Positions 8,301-15,445 of a DNA stretch of 16,860 nt are shown here, piece after piece. The position numbers and the translations under genes were made by a program. The stretch is from an uncultured Verrucomicrobiales bacterium (lineage in GTDB: Bacteria > Verrucomicrobiota > Verrucomicrobiia > Verrucomicrobiales > Akkermansiaceae). Each line of letters begins with the position of its first letter. Within the stretch, counting starts at the first letter, position 1. The stretch lies in the NCBI GenBank assembly GCA_937885815.1, contig CALABM010000155.1, positions 1 to 16,860 of the forward strand, in the 5' to 3' direction. The notes beneath the pieces were generated by a model. That model was given only the letters and a program-made list of their open reading frames with translations, was not told the DNA's origin and did no database searches.

Positions 8301-11300
8301 TTACTTAATCACTACTCCATCAGTCCCTTTCAGCTGCTTCTTCAGGGCGATACGCATATTTTCCACATAGGCATCCACATCCGCCTCCGTCTCCAGCTTA
8401 CGGGAGGGGAAAATCACCGTGCGGTTGACAAGGCGGTATTTCTTCTGGGGGGACTTAGGAACAGGTGTGGGATTAGGAGCTCCGCCACCGGGAGTCGGAG
8501 CTGGCTTGGGCTGCTCAGGCTTGGGAGGCTCCGGCTTGGGAGGAAGCGGGCGTGAGATTTCTTCGATACGCTCCAGAGACTCGTCCTTCACCTTGGCCAG
8601 CTGAGAGGTAAGACCATCCAGCAAAGAGAGCGTAGAATAGCCTTCGATATCCAGTTTTTTCTGCTGATAATAGCGGTCTGCCTGAGAAACGACATCACGG
8701 AAGCGAGTATCCGTACCGGCAGCAGAATGAACCTCACTCATGCATTGGCGCACAATTTCGAGCAGTTCTTCACGCTTAGCGGCGAGCATTTCTTCATGGG
8801 CAGAACGCACCGTAGCGCAGAGGCCGTTCAGCTCCGGAATGCGCTGGTAGTTAAACTTCTGCCCGGGTTGGATGAAGCAAATATCCTGAATGGTGCCCAA
8901 TGCAGCAGAGGCATCAGAATGCGCCTTGAGATAATCGGCATCATATTTCAGGCTGAACAGGAGCTTGACCGAGGAGTCAAAGATGGGGCGCTGTTTCAGG
9001 AAGAACTCCTCCACGCGCTGGAGGCAATCCTTGTTATCCAGCATGGAATCCTGCTTTTTAACGATGAAGTTAATCAGAGCGATGTTGTCAGCCTTCTGCT
9101 CAAGGGTCTCCTCCACCAGCTGCATGGCAGCCGCGACCAAAGGACGGTCCGGGTAAGGCTGTCCGGCATAGAGCGCCTCCATCCTCTTCAACTCCTCGCG
9201 CCGGGCGGAGAAGCGCTCAATGATGAAAGCCACCAAATCATCCTCCTTGGCGGGTACGTCCATGACGTCCAGATACTCGCGCAGGAACTCACGGGTATCC
9301 CTTATTTTGCTGGCGGAAATCACCTCACGCTTGGAAATCAGGGTCTTGCCGATTTCTGACTTCTTGAGCAGCATGTCCGTCAACTTGGGATGAGACGCAG
9401 GAATGGTGGTTCCCATATATTTGACCGTGGCCTTTTGGGAAACAACCAATCTGGCCACAAGAGCCGCGATATCCATTTCTCGCCAACCGTAAGGAATGGC
9501 GGAGAAACGGCTGCGAATATCATGCATGGAAGAGGGCAAGTTTTTGGCTTGCTGAATGGTGAGGAACTCCTCCAGCAAGACAAGTGCGCCCTTGTTATCC
9601 TCCAGTCCCTGCAGATTACCGGCATTACCGGAAAGGATGGTGGCGATGTCCGTTTCAGAGGATGCCAGGACTTCTACCTGATTAAGCTCGCGGTAGAGAT
9701 TATCCACGAGGTAGCGCAGCGCATTCTCAATCTTGGCTTTGGCATCTGAGGCACGCTCAGAGATTCGTTCACCCGCCACGTAGAAATCCGCGGCGAGGAT
9801 AGCCTTCATCAGCTCCTCCTGAGCAGCAGCATCCAAGCGTGTGGCTTCCTCCTGTAGCCCCCGGATGATATCCCGCGTAGATTGTGCCAAGGCGGCCACA
9901 TTGCGCTGCTTGATGTACTTACGAATCTTTTCCGCCTGCTCCAGAGAGGAGAAATAATCCGACTCCGGCAGCACGGCAATCGCCTGATTGACAGAATCGC
10001 TCATGAGCTTCATGGGATTTTTCTCTTCAGCATCAGTAGCCACGGAGAGGAAACGCAGGCACATGCCCCCGGAAGTAGAGCCCACGGCACAGCCATCCAC
10101 ATAACGATCGAACTCGAAATCGTAATCCTTGCTGTAGCGGAACTTGCGGGTGGAATATATATCCGCGTAGATAATCTGTGCAATACGGTCTACGATGGTA
10201 GCCGTATCAACCGAGGTATCATTGCGGATGGCTCGCTGGATATCCTGCTCTTCATCGGTCAGGAAGTTGTAATTCTCACCGCTACGGCCAATGTAGTTCT
10301 GGGAATGCAAGCGGTCAAGCGACTCACGCACCTGCTGGCGCATGGTGATTTTATCCACGCGGATATCATTTGCCATGAGGATGACGATATTGTCAATGTT
10401 GGCAGGGATGTCATTATCAATGTAGCGGATGAGGTACAGGAGCTTCAGGATATCTACATCATAAGGCGTGAGGACCGCTTCTGACTGCGCGGCTTTGTCC
10501 GCACGCTCGATTACCTGACGAATGGAGCTATCCAGGAAGGAATGCACGGTATCGTAGAAGCGGAAGAAAGGCACGAGGGTATTCTCATCCCCCTGCTGCA
10601 CCTTCTGGGCTGCTTCTTGGAAGCCGGACAGCATGGAACGCTCACCACCGGAAAGGTGTTTACCGGAATTGCCGTGGCGGCGAATCTCCGCAAAGACCTT
10701 CTGCATGATGATGAACTGGTACGGAATAAAGGGGAAATTAGTAGCGAAGTCCGCAGCTGAAGCAAAGCCCTTAATATCCGCCTGAGCATCTTTGAAAGTA
10801 AAGAGGTTACGTAAGGTGGAAGAATTGTCGCCGTAAACAGCTTCCAGTGCTTGTTCTGCGGAAGGCGTCTTTTTGAGCACGCGCTTCTGAATCACCTCAT
10901 CCACCGAGGAGGAGGAAAGAGAAAGGCGGGTCTTAAAACGTGCCTGAATTCGGGAGAACGCATCTGACTGAACCTTAATGATATCATCAATCGCTTCCTG
11001 CCCTGTGCAGGCAATCCAAACCTTGCCCTCACACACGCTGCCGATATTCTCGGCAAGAGATTGCAGATTGAGCAGCAAGTTCTTATCATCACCGACGTAC
11101 TGCCCCACCTCGTCAATCATGAACAGAAGGCGATAGTCAGCAGGCTTGGAATCCACAAAGTTTTTGATGTCCTGAACGAGGCCCTCGACAGAGAGTTCAA
11201 TCGTTTGCTTACCCTGAGTACAGCGGACGGCATCATCCTCACTCATACCGACAGCTTGCACCAAGGCTGTACGGACATGTTTGGCAACAAACTTGTAGTT

Positions 11301-11888
11301 GCGGCGGGAGTCCTCCCAGCTCTTGCCGGAGGACTGAGCGAAGGCAGCTTTGAAAGCCTCGGTCTTGCCCGTACTTGCGAGGTATTGCTCCAGCTGCACA
11401 ACCTCCAGATTTTCACCGTAGTAACCGAGATGGTTGTAGAACATCTTGGCAAAGACGCGCTTCACGGCGTCCTTGTCCTTGTTCAGGCCGGCCACATCGA
11501 TATTGAAAAGAATCGTTTCCGTAGTGCCCTTAGTCGAGCGATCAATGGCCATGAATGAGGCCGGATCATCCGCGAACTTTTGGCGGAACATATCCACCGT
11601 GGTGGACGCACCCACGGGTTTGTTTTCCAGAATGTAGGAAAGCATCTTCAGGAAGTGGGACTTACCACTGCCGAAGAAACCGGAAATCCAGACGCCGATA
11701 TCATGCGTGGGGGTATCAAACGATTCGCTGTAGAAATTAAAGAATGACGCAAAGTGTTTTCTGAGCTCCTTGGTGATAACGTACTCGCGCACTTCCTGCT
11801 CAATGACATCTGCCGCGGACTGGTCAACCTTAATAACTCCGTTGATAGAGCGGTTGATGTCCTCTTGGAATATGTTTTGTATTTTCAT
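8301..11888 (-). CDS. brxC: BrxC, large P-loop ATPase (BREX type 1; PglY-related)
   Basis: BrxC is the large ATPase of type 1 BREX, related to PglY and essential for the system in characterised operons. Its molecular job is not settled. The 1195-aa product starts MKIQNIFQED, as usual for the family. It has Walker A GFFGSGKS (70-77), Walker B LLFMIDE (254-260) and a sensor-like WIACTGQEAI (291-300), giving an ORC/AAA-type P-loop domain in the first 350 residues. A long helical region follows. Near the C-terminus is a Pro/Lys-rich linker (residues about 1115-1150, positions 8439-8546) with repeats of the form PKPEP, then a final domain of about 45 residues. The linker probably tethers that domain flexibly. 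The ATG at 11888 lies only 5 bases after the brxB stop. Confidence 0.96.
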   Translation of the reverse strand: MKIQNIFQEDINRSINGVIKVDQSAADVIEQEVREYVITKELRKHFASFFNFYSESFDTPTHDIGVWISGFFGSGKSHFLKMLSYILENKPVGASTTVDMFRQKFADDPASFMAIDRSTKGTTETILFNIDVAGLNKDKDAVKRVFAKMFYNHLGYYGENLEVVQLEQYLASTGKTEAFKAAFAQSSGKSWEDSRRNYKFVAKHVRTALVQAVGMSEDDAVRCTQGKQTIELSVEGLVQDIKNFVDSKPADYRLLFMIDEVGQYVGDDKNLLLNLQSLAENIGSVCEGKVWIACTGQEAIDDIIKVQSDAFSRIQARFKTRLSLSSSSVDEVIQKRVLKKTPSAEQALEAVYGDNSSTLRNLFTFKDAQADIKGFASAADFATNFPFIPYQFIIMQKVFAEIRRHGNSGKHLSGGERSMLSGFQEAAQKVQQGDENTLVPFFRFYDTVHSFLDSSIRQVIERADKAAQSEAVLTPYDVDILKLLYLIRYIDNDIPANIDNIVILMANDIRVDKITMRQQVRESLDRLHSQNYIGRSGENYNFLTDEEQDIQRAIRNDTSVDTATIVDRIAQIIYADIYSTRKFRYSKDYDFEFDRYVDGCAVGSTSGGMCLRFLSVATDAEEKNPMKLMSDSVNQAIAVLPESDYFSSLEQAEKIRKYIKQRNVAALAQSTRDIIRGLQEEATRLDAAAQEELMKAILAADFYVAGERISERASDAKAKIENALRYLVDNLYRELNQVEVLASSETDIATILSGNAGNLQGLEDNKGALVLLEEFLTIQQAKNLPSSMHDIRSRFSAIPYGWREMDIAALVARLVVSQKATVKYMGTTIPASHPKLTDMLLKKSEIGKTLISKREVISASKIRDTREFLREYLDVMDVPAKEDDLVAFIIERFSARREELKRMEALYAGQPYPDRPLVAAAMQLVEETLEQKADNIALINFIVKKQDSMLDNKDCLQRVEEFFLKQRPIFDSSVKLLFSLKYDADYLKAHSDASAALGTIQDICFIQPGQKFNYQRIPELNGLCATVRSAHEEMLAAKREELLEIVRQCMSEVHSAAGTDTRFRDVVSQADRYYQQKKLDIEGYSTLSLLDGLTSQLAKVKDESLERIEEISRPLPPKPEPPKPEQPKPAPTPGGGAPNPTPVPKSPQKKYRLVNRTVIFPSRKLETEADVDAYVENMRIALKKQLKGTDGVVIK

Positions 11889-11893
11889 AGGTG

Positions 11894-12451
11894 TTAAATT
11901 TCGTTGAAAGCTCGATAGTAAGAGTTAGGTGCCAAGGTATTAAAAAGTCGCAAGGAGTTGCCATCAAACGTCCCCGGATACATCACCAGAATGGGGATGT
12001 CCTCAAAATGGGGTTGTATGGCCTCAAGCAGGGAATGTACTCGCATGAAAGGGAAAACATCGCCTACGCCTGTGAGCATCAGGATATCTCCCTTCTGATG
12101 AGGGGCGTATTGGATTTTCTCGATGTATTCATCCACACCGAAGGACATTTGAAGCTGCTCCAGGAGGAAATCTGAACCGTCGGATTCTTCCATTTCCAGA
12201 ATCCCGTCCATAATGTCCTGTTCTTCGCAGAGAGAAAGGAAGATATTGTAAAGATTACGCTCGATAATTCGGCAGGCTAAGGTAGAATCCGCCGAAACAC
12301 GTTCAACAAAGCGCCGAACAGTCATTTCATCCTTAGGATTGTAGCAGAACATGCGGATGTTCACCTCATTGCTCAGCCCCTTCCCTTCAAGGAAATCAGG
12401 CTCTTGCATGTGGCACCGTAATTTATCCAAACTTTCTCCAATAGATTCCAT
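11894..12451 (-). CDS. brxB: BrxB, DUF1788 family (BREX type 1)
   Basis: BrxB is a small conserved protein of type 1 BREX, essential in the E. coli system; its biochemical role is unknown. The 185-aa product matches the family in length and in recognisable blocks: a central GDILMLTGVGDVFPFMR (120-136), ILVMYPGTFDG (153-163), and a terminal LRLFNTL...YYRAFNEI (166-185). No catalytic motif, signal peptide or membrane segment is visible. The ATG at 12451 starts 12 bases after the brxA stop, and the stop is 5 bases before the brxC ATG. The order brxA-brxB-brxC is canonical. Confidence 0.93.
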   Translation of the reverse strand: MESIGESLDKLRCHMQEPDFLEGKGLSNEVNIRMFCYNPKDEMTVRRFVERVSADSTLACRIIERNLYNIFLSLCEEQDIMDGILEMEESDGSDFLLEQLQMSFGVDEYIEKIQYAPHQKGDILMLTGVGDVFPFMRVHSLLEAIQPHFEDIPILVMYPGTFDGNSLRLFNTLAPNSYYRAFNEI

Positions 12452-12463
12452 ACAGCCAAAAGA

Positions 12464-13093
12464 TTATGAGAATTGGTTGAAAGCGGGCAACATGCGCTCA
12501 TCCCCATTGCTGCGAATGGCGTTTTCCAGCACGTAATGCAGCAAGACCGGGCAAAGGGTGTCCGCCTTGACTTTTTCCAAGTAGCCGTTCTCCAGCAGCA
12601 GGCGTTTAAGGACCTGCTTAATTTTGGTGATAGTGCTATCACTCCAACTGGCCACCTTATCATCCTGTTCTTGCAGTCGCAGGAAAAAGGCATTCAAATC
12701 AACCTTACCAAAAGAAGTGTCGTGGGTACGGTATTTCTCGCCGATAACGGTGACCATGAAGTCACAAACCAAGCGATTCTGCTTCATCATGGCGTACAGG
12801 CAGATTTGTTTGGCTACATCAAAAGGCTGCGAGGCTATGGCCTGTACCAGCGACATGTCATTCAAGACCCGAAGCCGGCGGATGCAACCCGGAGCAATCT
12901 TGCGCAACGAGCGTTCCGTGGGGTACTGGTACAAATTTTCCCCAATGATACGTGAAAGGATTTCATCATCAGTTCCGCCCTCAACCAGCAGCTTGGCAGT
13001 GGCCCGCATCTCGTAAAACAAGAACTGCTCCTGAGTAATGACTCCACAGTAAGGGCTACTTGCACCCTTTACAGCCAGATAGTTGTGAGTCAT
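12464..13093 (-). CDS. brxA: BrxA, DUF1819 family (BREX type 1)
   Basis: BrxA is the first gene of the type 1 BREX operon. Studied BrxA proteins are small DNA-binding proteins resembling the RNA-polymerase-binding phage protein NusB-type fold; their role in defence is unresolved. The product is 209 aa from the ATG at 13093. It has the family pattern: an early helix with EMRATAKLLVEGGTDDEI, then ENLYQYPTERSLRKIA and RRLRVLNDMSL, and a helical C-terminus. An in-frame TTG at 13180 would add 29 residues, but it overlaps the predicted -10 box and would lie upstream of the transcript start. The ATG at 13093 also has an AAGG ribosome site 5 bases upstream. I therefore prefer 13093. Confidence 0.93.
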   Translation of the reverse strand: MTHNYLAVKGASSPYCGVITQEQFLFYEMRATAKLLVEGGTDDEILSRIIGENLYQYPTERSLRKIAPGCIRRLRVLNDMSLVQAIASQPFDVAKQICLYAMMKQNRLVCDFMVTVIGEKYRTHDTSFGKVDLNAFFLRLQEQDDKVASWSDSTITKIKQVLKRLLLENGYLEKVKADTLCPVLLHYVLENAIRSNGDERMLPAFNQFS

Positions 13094-13098
13094 AGGTA

Positions 13099-13102
13099 CC
13101 TT
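13099..13102 (-). promoter_or_regulatory. Ribosome binding site of brxA
   Basis: On the minus strand AAGG lies 5 bases before the ATG at 13091-13093. This is a short but well-placed Shine-Dalgarno core. It matters because it supports the shorter brxA start over the upstream TTG. The other operon genes show no comparable site. Confidence 0.5.
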
Positions 13103-13114
13103 GGAGCATGATGA

Positions 13115-13127
13115 TTTAGAGTCTAAA
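13115..13127. repeat. 13-base perfect palindrome in the brxA leader
   Basis: TTTAGA (13115-13120) and TCTAAA (13122-13127) form a perfect inverted repeat around a single central base. The site lies between the predicted transcript start (about 13165) and the brxA ATG (13093). A one-base loop cannot form a good RNA hairpin, so a binding site for a dimeric protein is the more natural reading. No protein is assigned; control of the BREX operon is an inference. Confidence 0.4.
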
Positions 13128-13171
13128 CGCTCATTCGTTTTTTGTAAACCGACTAAGCAGGAAGTGTGAAA

Positions 13172-13200
13172 AATATACAAATTTTTACGCGTTTTGTCAA
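13172..13200 (-). promoter_or_regulatory. Sigma70-type promoter of the BREX operon
   Basis: Read on the minus strand, the -35 box is a perfect TTGACA (13195-13200) and the -10 box is TATATT (13172-13177), separated by 17 bases. The surroundings are AT-rich, as expected upstream of a strong promoter. The transcript should begin near 13165, leaving a leader of about 72 bases. No other good promoter is needed within the tightly spaced operon. Confidence 0.75.
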
Positions 13201-13278
13201 GATTTTACAGAAGCAAGAGATAACATAATCGTTTTTTAAGCAACACGGAACGGGCCCGCCCGTGGTTCGTTGCTCGTA

Positions 13279-13388
13279 CCCAGCGGTAAGAAGCAGGATG
13301 GGGCCGCGGAACGCAGAGCGCTCTCCATGGCATAGTAACTTGACCGCTGCCTCTTCTAAAATTTGTAACCTTTAGCGCCACCGCTGGG
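13279..13388. repeat. Long-range inverted repeat in the brxA-rhuM gap
   Basis: CCCAGCGGT (13279-13287) and ACCGCTGGG (13380-13388) are perfect 9-base complements about 92 bases apart. A third copy of the core, ACCGCTG (13343-13349), can pair with the same left arm, giving two mutually exclusive folds. The sequence between them is GC-rich and contains the palindrome at 13315-13324. Alternative pairing of this kind is seen in regulatory RNAs, but chance cannot be excluded. Confidence 0.35.
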
Positions 13389-13426
13389 AGAAAGCGCCAT
13401 GGTCTAAGAGATTAGCTTGTATTTTC

Positions 13427-13455
13427 TTTACTACGAGCTACTTTTGTGCTAGACT
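13427..13455 (+). promoter_or_regulatory. Candidate promoter of rhuM
   Basis: TTTACT (13427-13432) and TAGACT (13450-13455) are 17 bases apart, and TGC directly precedes the second box, as in an extended -10 element. Each hexamer matches the sigma70 consensus at only four of six positions. A second possibility is TTGATA (13471-13476) with GATTCT (13494-13499), also 17 bases apart. Either would give a leader of about 60-100 bases. Confidence 0.3.
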
Positions 13456-13564
13456 GCTCACAGCCAACGATTGATAGAGATACGAGTGACATTGATTCTA
13501 CTAACGCCGAATAACGGGAAGAAACGCCAACAAGTAATTTAATCTAGTAATATTGTGCATTTCG

Positions 13565-14542
13565 ATGAATAACTTGCCTGTATTGATGTACAAGTCGACG
13601 GATGGAGAAATCCGCTTAGACGTTCACATTGACGGAGAATCTGTATGGTTGAGCGTAGCTGAAATGGCCGAGTTATTTCAACGCGAGCGTTCGGTCATTA
13701 GCAAGCACGTTAAAAATGTATTTGAAGAAGGGGAACTAGAAAAGGAAAGCAATGTGCAAAATTTGCACATTGCAAATTCAGACCGCCCTGTAGCCTTTTA
13801 TAGTCTGGATGTTATCATATCTGTCGGTTATCGAGTCAAATCGTTGCGAGGCACCCAGTTCCGCATCTGGGCCAACAAGATTCTGAAGGAGTATATCCGC
13901 AAGGGCTTTACTATGGATGATGCCCGCATGAAAGAGCTGGGCGGTGGTGGCTATTTCAAGGAGCTGCTGGCGCGTATCCGGGATATCCGCGCGTCGGAGA
14001 AGGTGTTCTACCGACAGGTGCTGGAGATTTACGCCACGAGCATTGATTATGACCCTAGGGCTGAGATATCCATGGAGTTCTTCAAGAAGGTGCAGAACAA
14101 GATTCACTACGCCGTGCATGGAGAAACGGCAGCAGAGGTGATTTATCACCGTGCGGATGCCGAGAAGGAGTTCATGGGACTGATGACCTTCGCTGGTAGC
14201 CAGCCTACTCTGGTAGAGGCTAAGGTGGCGAAGAATTACCTGAACGAAAAGGAACTGCGCGCCATGGGGCAGATTGTTTCCGGGTATCTGGACTTTGCAG
14301 AACGCCAGGCAGAGCGAGAGCAGCCGATGACCATGCAGGACTGGGCAGCGCACCTTGACCGTATGTTGACGATGAGCGGAGAGCAGTTGCTACTGGATGC
14401 CGGCAGCATCAGCCACGAGCAGGCCATGCAAAAAGCGACAGAGGAGTACAAGAAGTACAAGGCCAGAACCCTCAGCAACGTGGAGAAGGATTATCTGCTC
14501 TGCATGAAAGATTTGCAGAGGAAGGGCAAAGAGTTAAAATAA
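13565..14542 (+). CDS. rhuM: RhuM family protein, putative defence-associated accessory gene
   Basis: The product is a RhuM-family protein (named after a Salmonella pathogenicity-island gene), function unknown. From the ATG at 13565 it is 325 aa, the usual length. The N-terminal part has a helix-turn-helix-like stretch (VWLSVAEMAELFQRERSVIS, residues 27-46), then NVQNLHIANSD (63-73) and LDVIISVGYRVKSLRGTQFR (81-100), all family hallmarks. The C-terminal half has HGETAAEVIYHRADA (185-199), AKNYLNEKE (222-230) and YLDFAERQA (241-249), also typical. I see no Fic or nuclease motif. A TTG at 13553 could add four residues but is less likely. RhuM genes are often found beside restriction or other defence genes; here it diverges from BREX. 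The first 250 bases are more AT-rich than the rest. It ends just before a strong terminator. Confidence 0.9.
   Translation: MNNLPVLMYKSTDGEIRLDVHIDGESVWLSVAEMAELFQRERSVISKHVKNVFEEGELEKESNVQNLHIANSDRPVAFYSLDVIISVGYRVKSLRGTQFRIWANKILKEYIRKGFTMDDARMKELGGGGYFKELLARIRDIRASEKVFYRQVLEIYATSIDYDPRAEISMEFFKKVQNKIHYAVHGETAAEVIYHRADAEKEFMGLMTFAGSQPTLVEAKVAKNYLNEKELRAMGQIVSGYLDFAERQAEREQPMTMQDWAAHLDRMLTMSGEQLLLDAGSISHEQAMQKATEEYKKYKARTLSNVEKDYLLCMKDLQRKGKELK
13749..13773. repeat. Perfect 25-base palindrome inside rhuM
   Basis: GCAATGTGCAAA (13749-13760) and TTTGCACATTGC (13762-13773) are exact reverse complements around one central A. The site encodes part of the family-conserved NVQNLHIA segment, so protein constraint explains some of the bases but not the symmetry. 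With a one-base centre it resembles a dimer operator more than a hairpin. It lies about 185 bases into the gene, where a bound protein could block transcription. Confidence 0.6.
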
Positions 14543-14564
14543 GCGCCGCAGCTGCAAAGGAGAA

Positions 14565-14598
14565 TCAAGCCGCCCCCTGCTCCTTGCGGCGGGCTTGA
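14565..14598. repeat. Bulged hairpin downstream of rhuM
   Basis: TCAAGCCGCC (14565-14574) pairs with GGCGGGCTTGA (14588-14598), with one bulged base. No T-run follows on either strand, so it is not itself a typical terminator. It lies 22 bases past the rhuM stop and just before the main terminator, and may protect the 3' end of the transcript. Confidence 0.35.
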
Positions 14599-14606
14599 AA
14601 GGAAAA

Positions 14607-14645
14607 GCCCCGTGGGTGCGGTGAACACCACGGGGCAGTCTTTTT
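14607..14645 (+). terminator. Bidirectional intrinsic terminator between rhuM and the lipoprotein gene
   Basis: GCCCCGTGG (14607-14615) pairs perfectly with CCACGGGGC (14628-14636); the stem can extend by three pairs past a bulge. Five T residues follow at 14641-14645 on the plus strand, ending rhuM. On the minus strand the stem is followed by TTTTCC (14601-14606), so it can also end the converging lipoprotein gene, whose stop is at 14663. Confidence 0.8.
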
Positions 14646-14662
14646 GAGAAAAGGAAACGCTA

Positions 14663-15436
14663 TCAGAAGGGGTTCAGGGAGAACCAGGGGCGCTTGATGC
14701 GGTGCTCATGCACGGTGGTAAAGATGGTGGAGATTTCCTTTACCCATTCGTCAATGATGCGCTGGTGGTAGACGTAGGGACGGAAGTCCTTGGTGTCCGC
14801 CAAAATCATACCGGGTACGGAGCGGAGACCGTATTCAAAGTCAGCCGTCTCAGCCACGAGCTGGCCTTGCGGGTTGTAGAAGCGAATACCCATACTCAGG
14901 GTGCCTTTATCCTTGGCGCGCGACACGAGCAAGCTACCGCCCCTCATGGCAACGCCGGCAGCCACGGAGGCAACATTATTAACAATGCGAGTGGGGGAGG
15001 CAGAAAGCAGAGCAATCTCCACGGTGTAGGAATCAGCGGTGGGGGTATTGACCAAGTGGAAGGTATTGGTGGAGGCGTCTTGGCGCTCGAGTTCCTCCGT
15101 GAGAGTTGTCTGGAAGTAGTCCCTCAGACGGATAACCTCCGGAGAATTGGCATGGAGAGTGGGGCCGGGCTGGAAGTAATCCAAGGTAATGGGTTTTACA
15201 TAAACGGCCTGAGATTTGTTATTATCTCCACGCACGCGTTCATTCCAGTCATCATTATCAGAGATATCCCAGTAGGAAGCAAAGGGCATGCGAGAACCAT
15301 CACTCTCTTCAAAGTGGGTGATGAAGCCATTACGGGGAATCTGCTGGAAAGGCGCATTCTGCAGCTGGCAAGAGACAAGCCCGCAAGCCATCAGCATGGT
15401 GATGAGAAGCGTGTAAAAGAGTTGATGCGTTTTCAT
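14663..15436 (-). CDS. Predicted outer-membrane lipoprotein (DUF3313-like)
   Basis: The product is a predicted lipoprotein of 257 aa from the ATG at 15436. It starts with Lys-containing MKTHQ, a hydrophobic stretch (FYTLLITMLMACGL, residues 7-20) and lipobox LVSC, with lipid-modified Cys23 and Gln24 at +2. The Gln suggests export to the outer membrane by general Lol rules. The body contains QAVYVKPITLDYF (76-88), a helical LRDYFQTTLTEELERQ (104-119), ADSYTVEIALLSASPTRIVN (134-153), a small-residue stretch (155-167), and a strand pair GTLSMGIRFYN and GQLVAETADF. This order resembles DUF3313 lipoproteins, which have no known function; I judged this by eye. An upstream in-frame ATG at 15457 gives seven more residues and a worse signal peptide. 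It shares no operon with the neighbouring genes and looks like chromosomal backbone. Confidence 0.75.
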   Translation of the reverse strand: MKTHQLFYTLLITMLMACGLVSCQLQNAPFQQIPRNGFITHFEESDGSRMPFASYWDISDNDDWNERVRGDNNKSQAVYVKPITLDYFQPGPTLHANSPEVIRLRDYFQTTLTEELERQDASTNTFHLVNTPTADSYTVEIALLSASPTRIVNNVASVAAGVAMRGGSLLVSRAKDKGTLSMGIRFYNPQGQLVAETADFEYGLRSVPGMILADTKDFRPYVYHQRIIDEWVKEISTIFTTVHEHRIKRPWFSLNPF

Positions 15437-15445
15437 GTGAACGTG

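Larger units (their letters stand above)
13181..13564. other. Divergent intergenic region between brxA and rhuM
   Basis: There is no credible gene here. The edges are AT-rich and hold the promoters for brxA (left) and probably rhuM (right). The centre, about 13241-13403, is GC-rich and dense in inverted repeats: ACGGGC with GCCCGT separated by two bases (13249-13262), the palindrome AGAGCGCTCT (13315-13324), two CCATGG sites, and CCCAGCGGT (13279-13287) with ACCGCTGGG (13380-13388). It could be a structured RNA, a regulatory region or a decayed insertion. Confidence 0.6.

Noticed and set aside
154..13093. BREX type 2 (Pgl) system
   Set aside because: No PglW kinase or BrxD is present, while brxA, brxB and brxL are, which defines type 1.
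13094..13180. 29-residue N-terminal extension of BrxA from a TTG at 13180
   Set aside because: It overlaps the predicted -10 box, lies upstream of the expected transcript start, and extends beyond the usual family N-terminus.
13181..13564. CRISPR array or insertion sequence in the intergenic region
   Set aside because: The repeats are inverted and irregular, there are no evenly spaced direct repeats, and no transposase frame or target-site duplication is visible.
13565..14542. Fic-domain toxin reading of the RhuM protein
   Set aside because: No HPFxxGNGR-type motif is present; the conserved blocks match RhuM instead.
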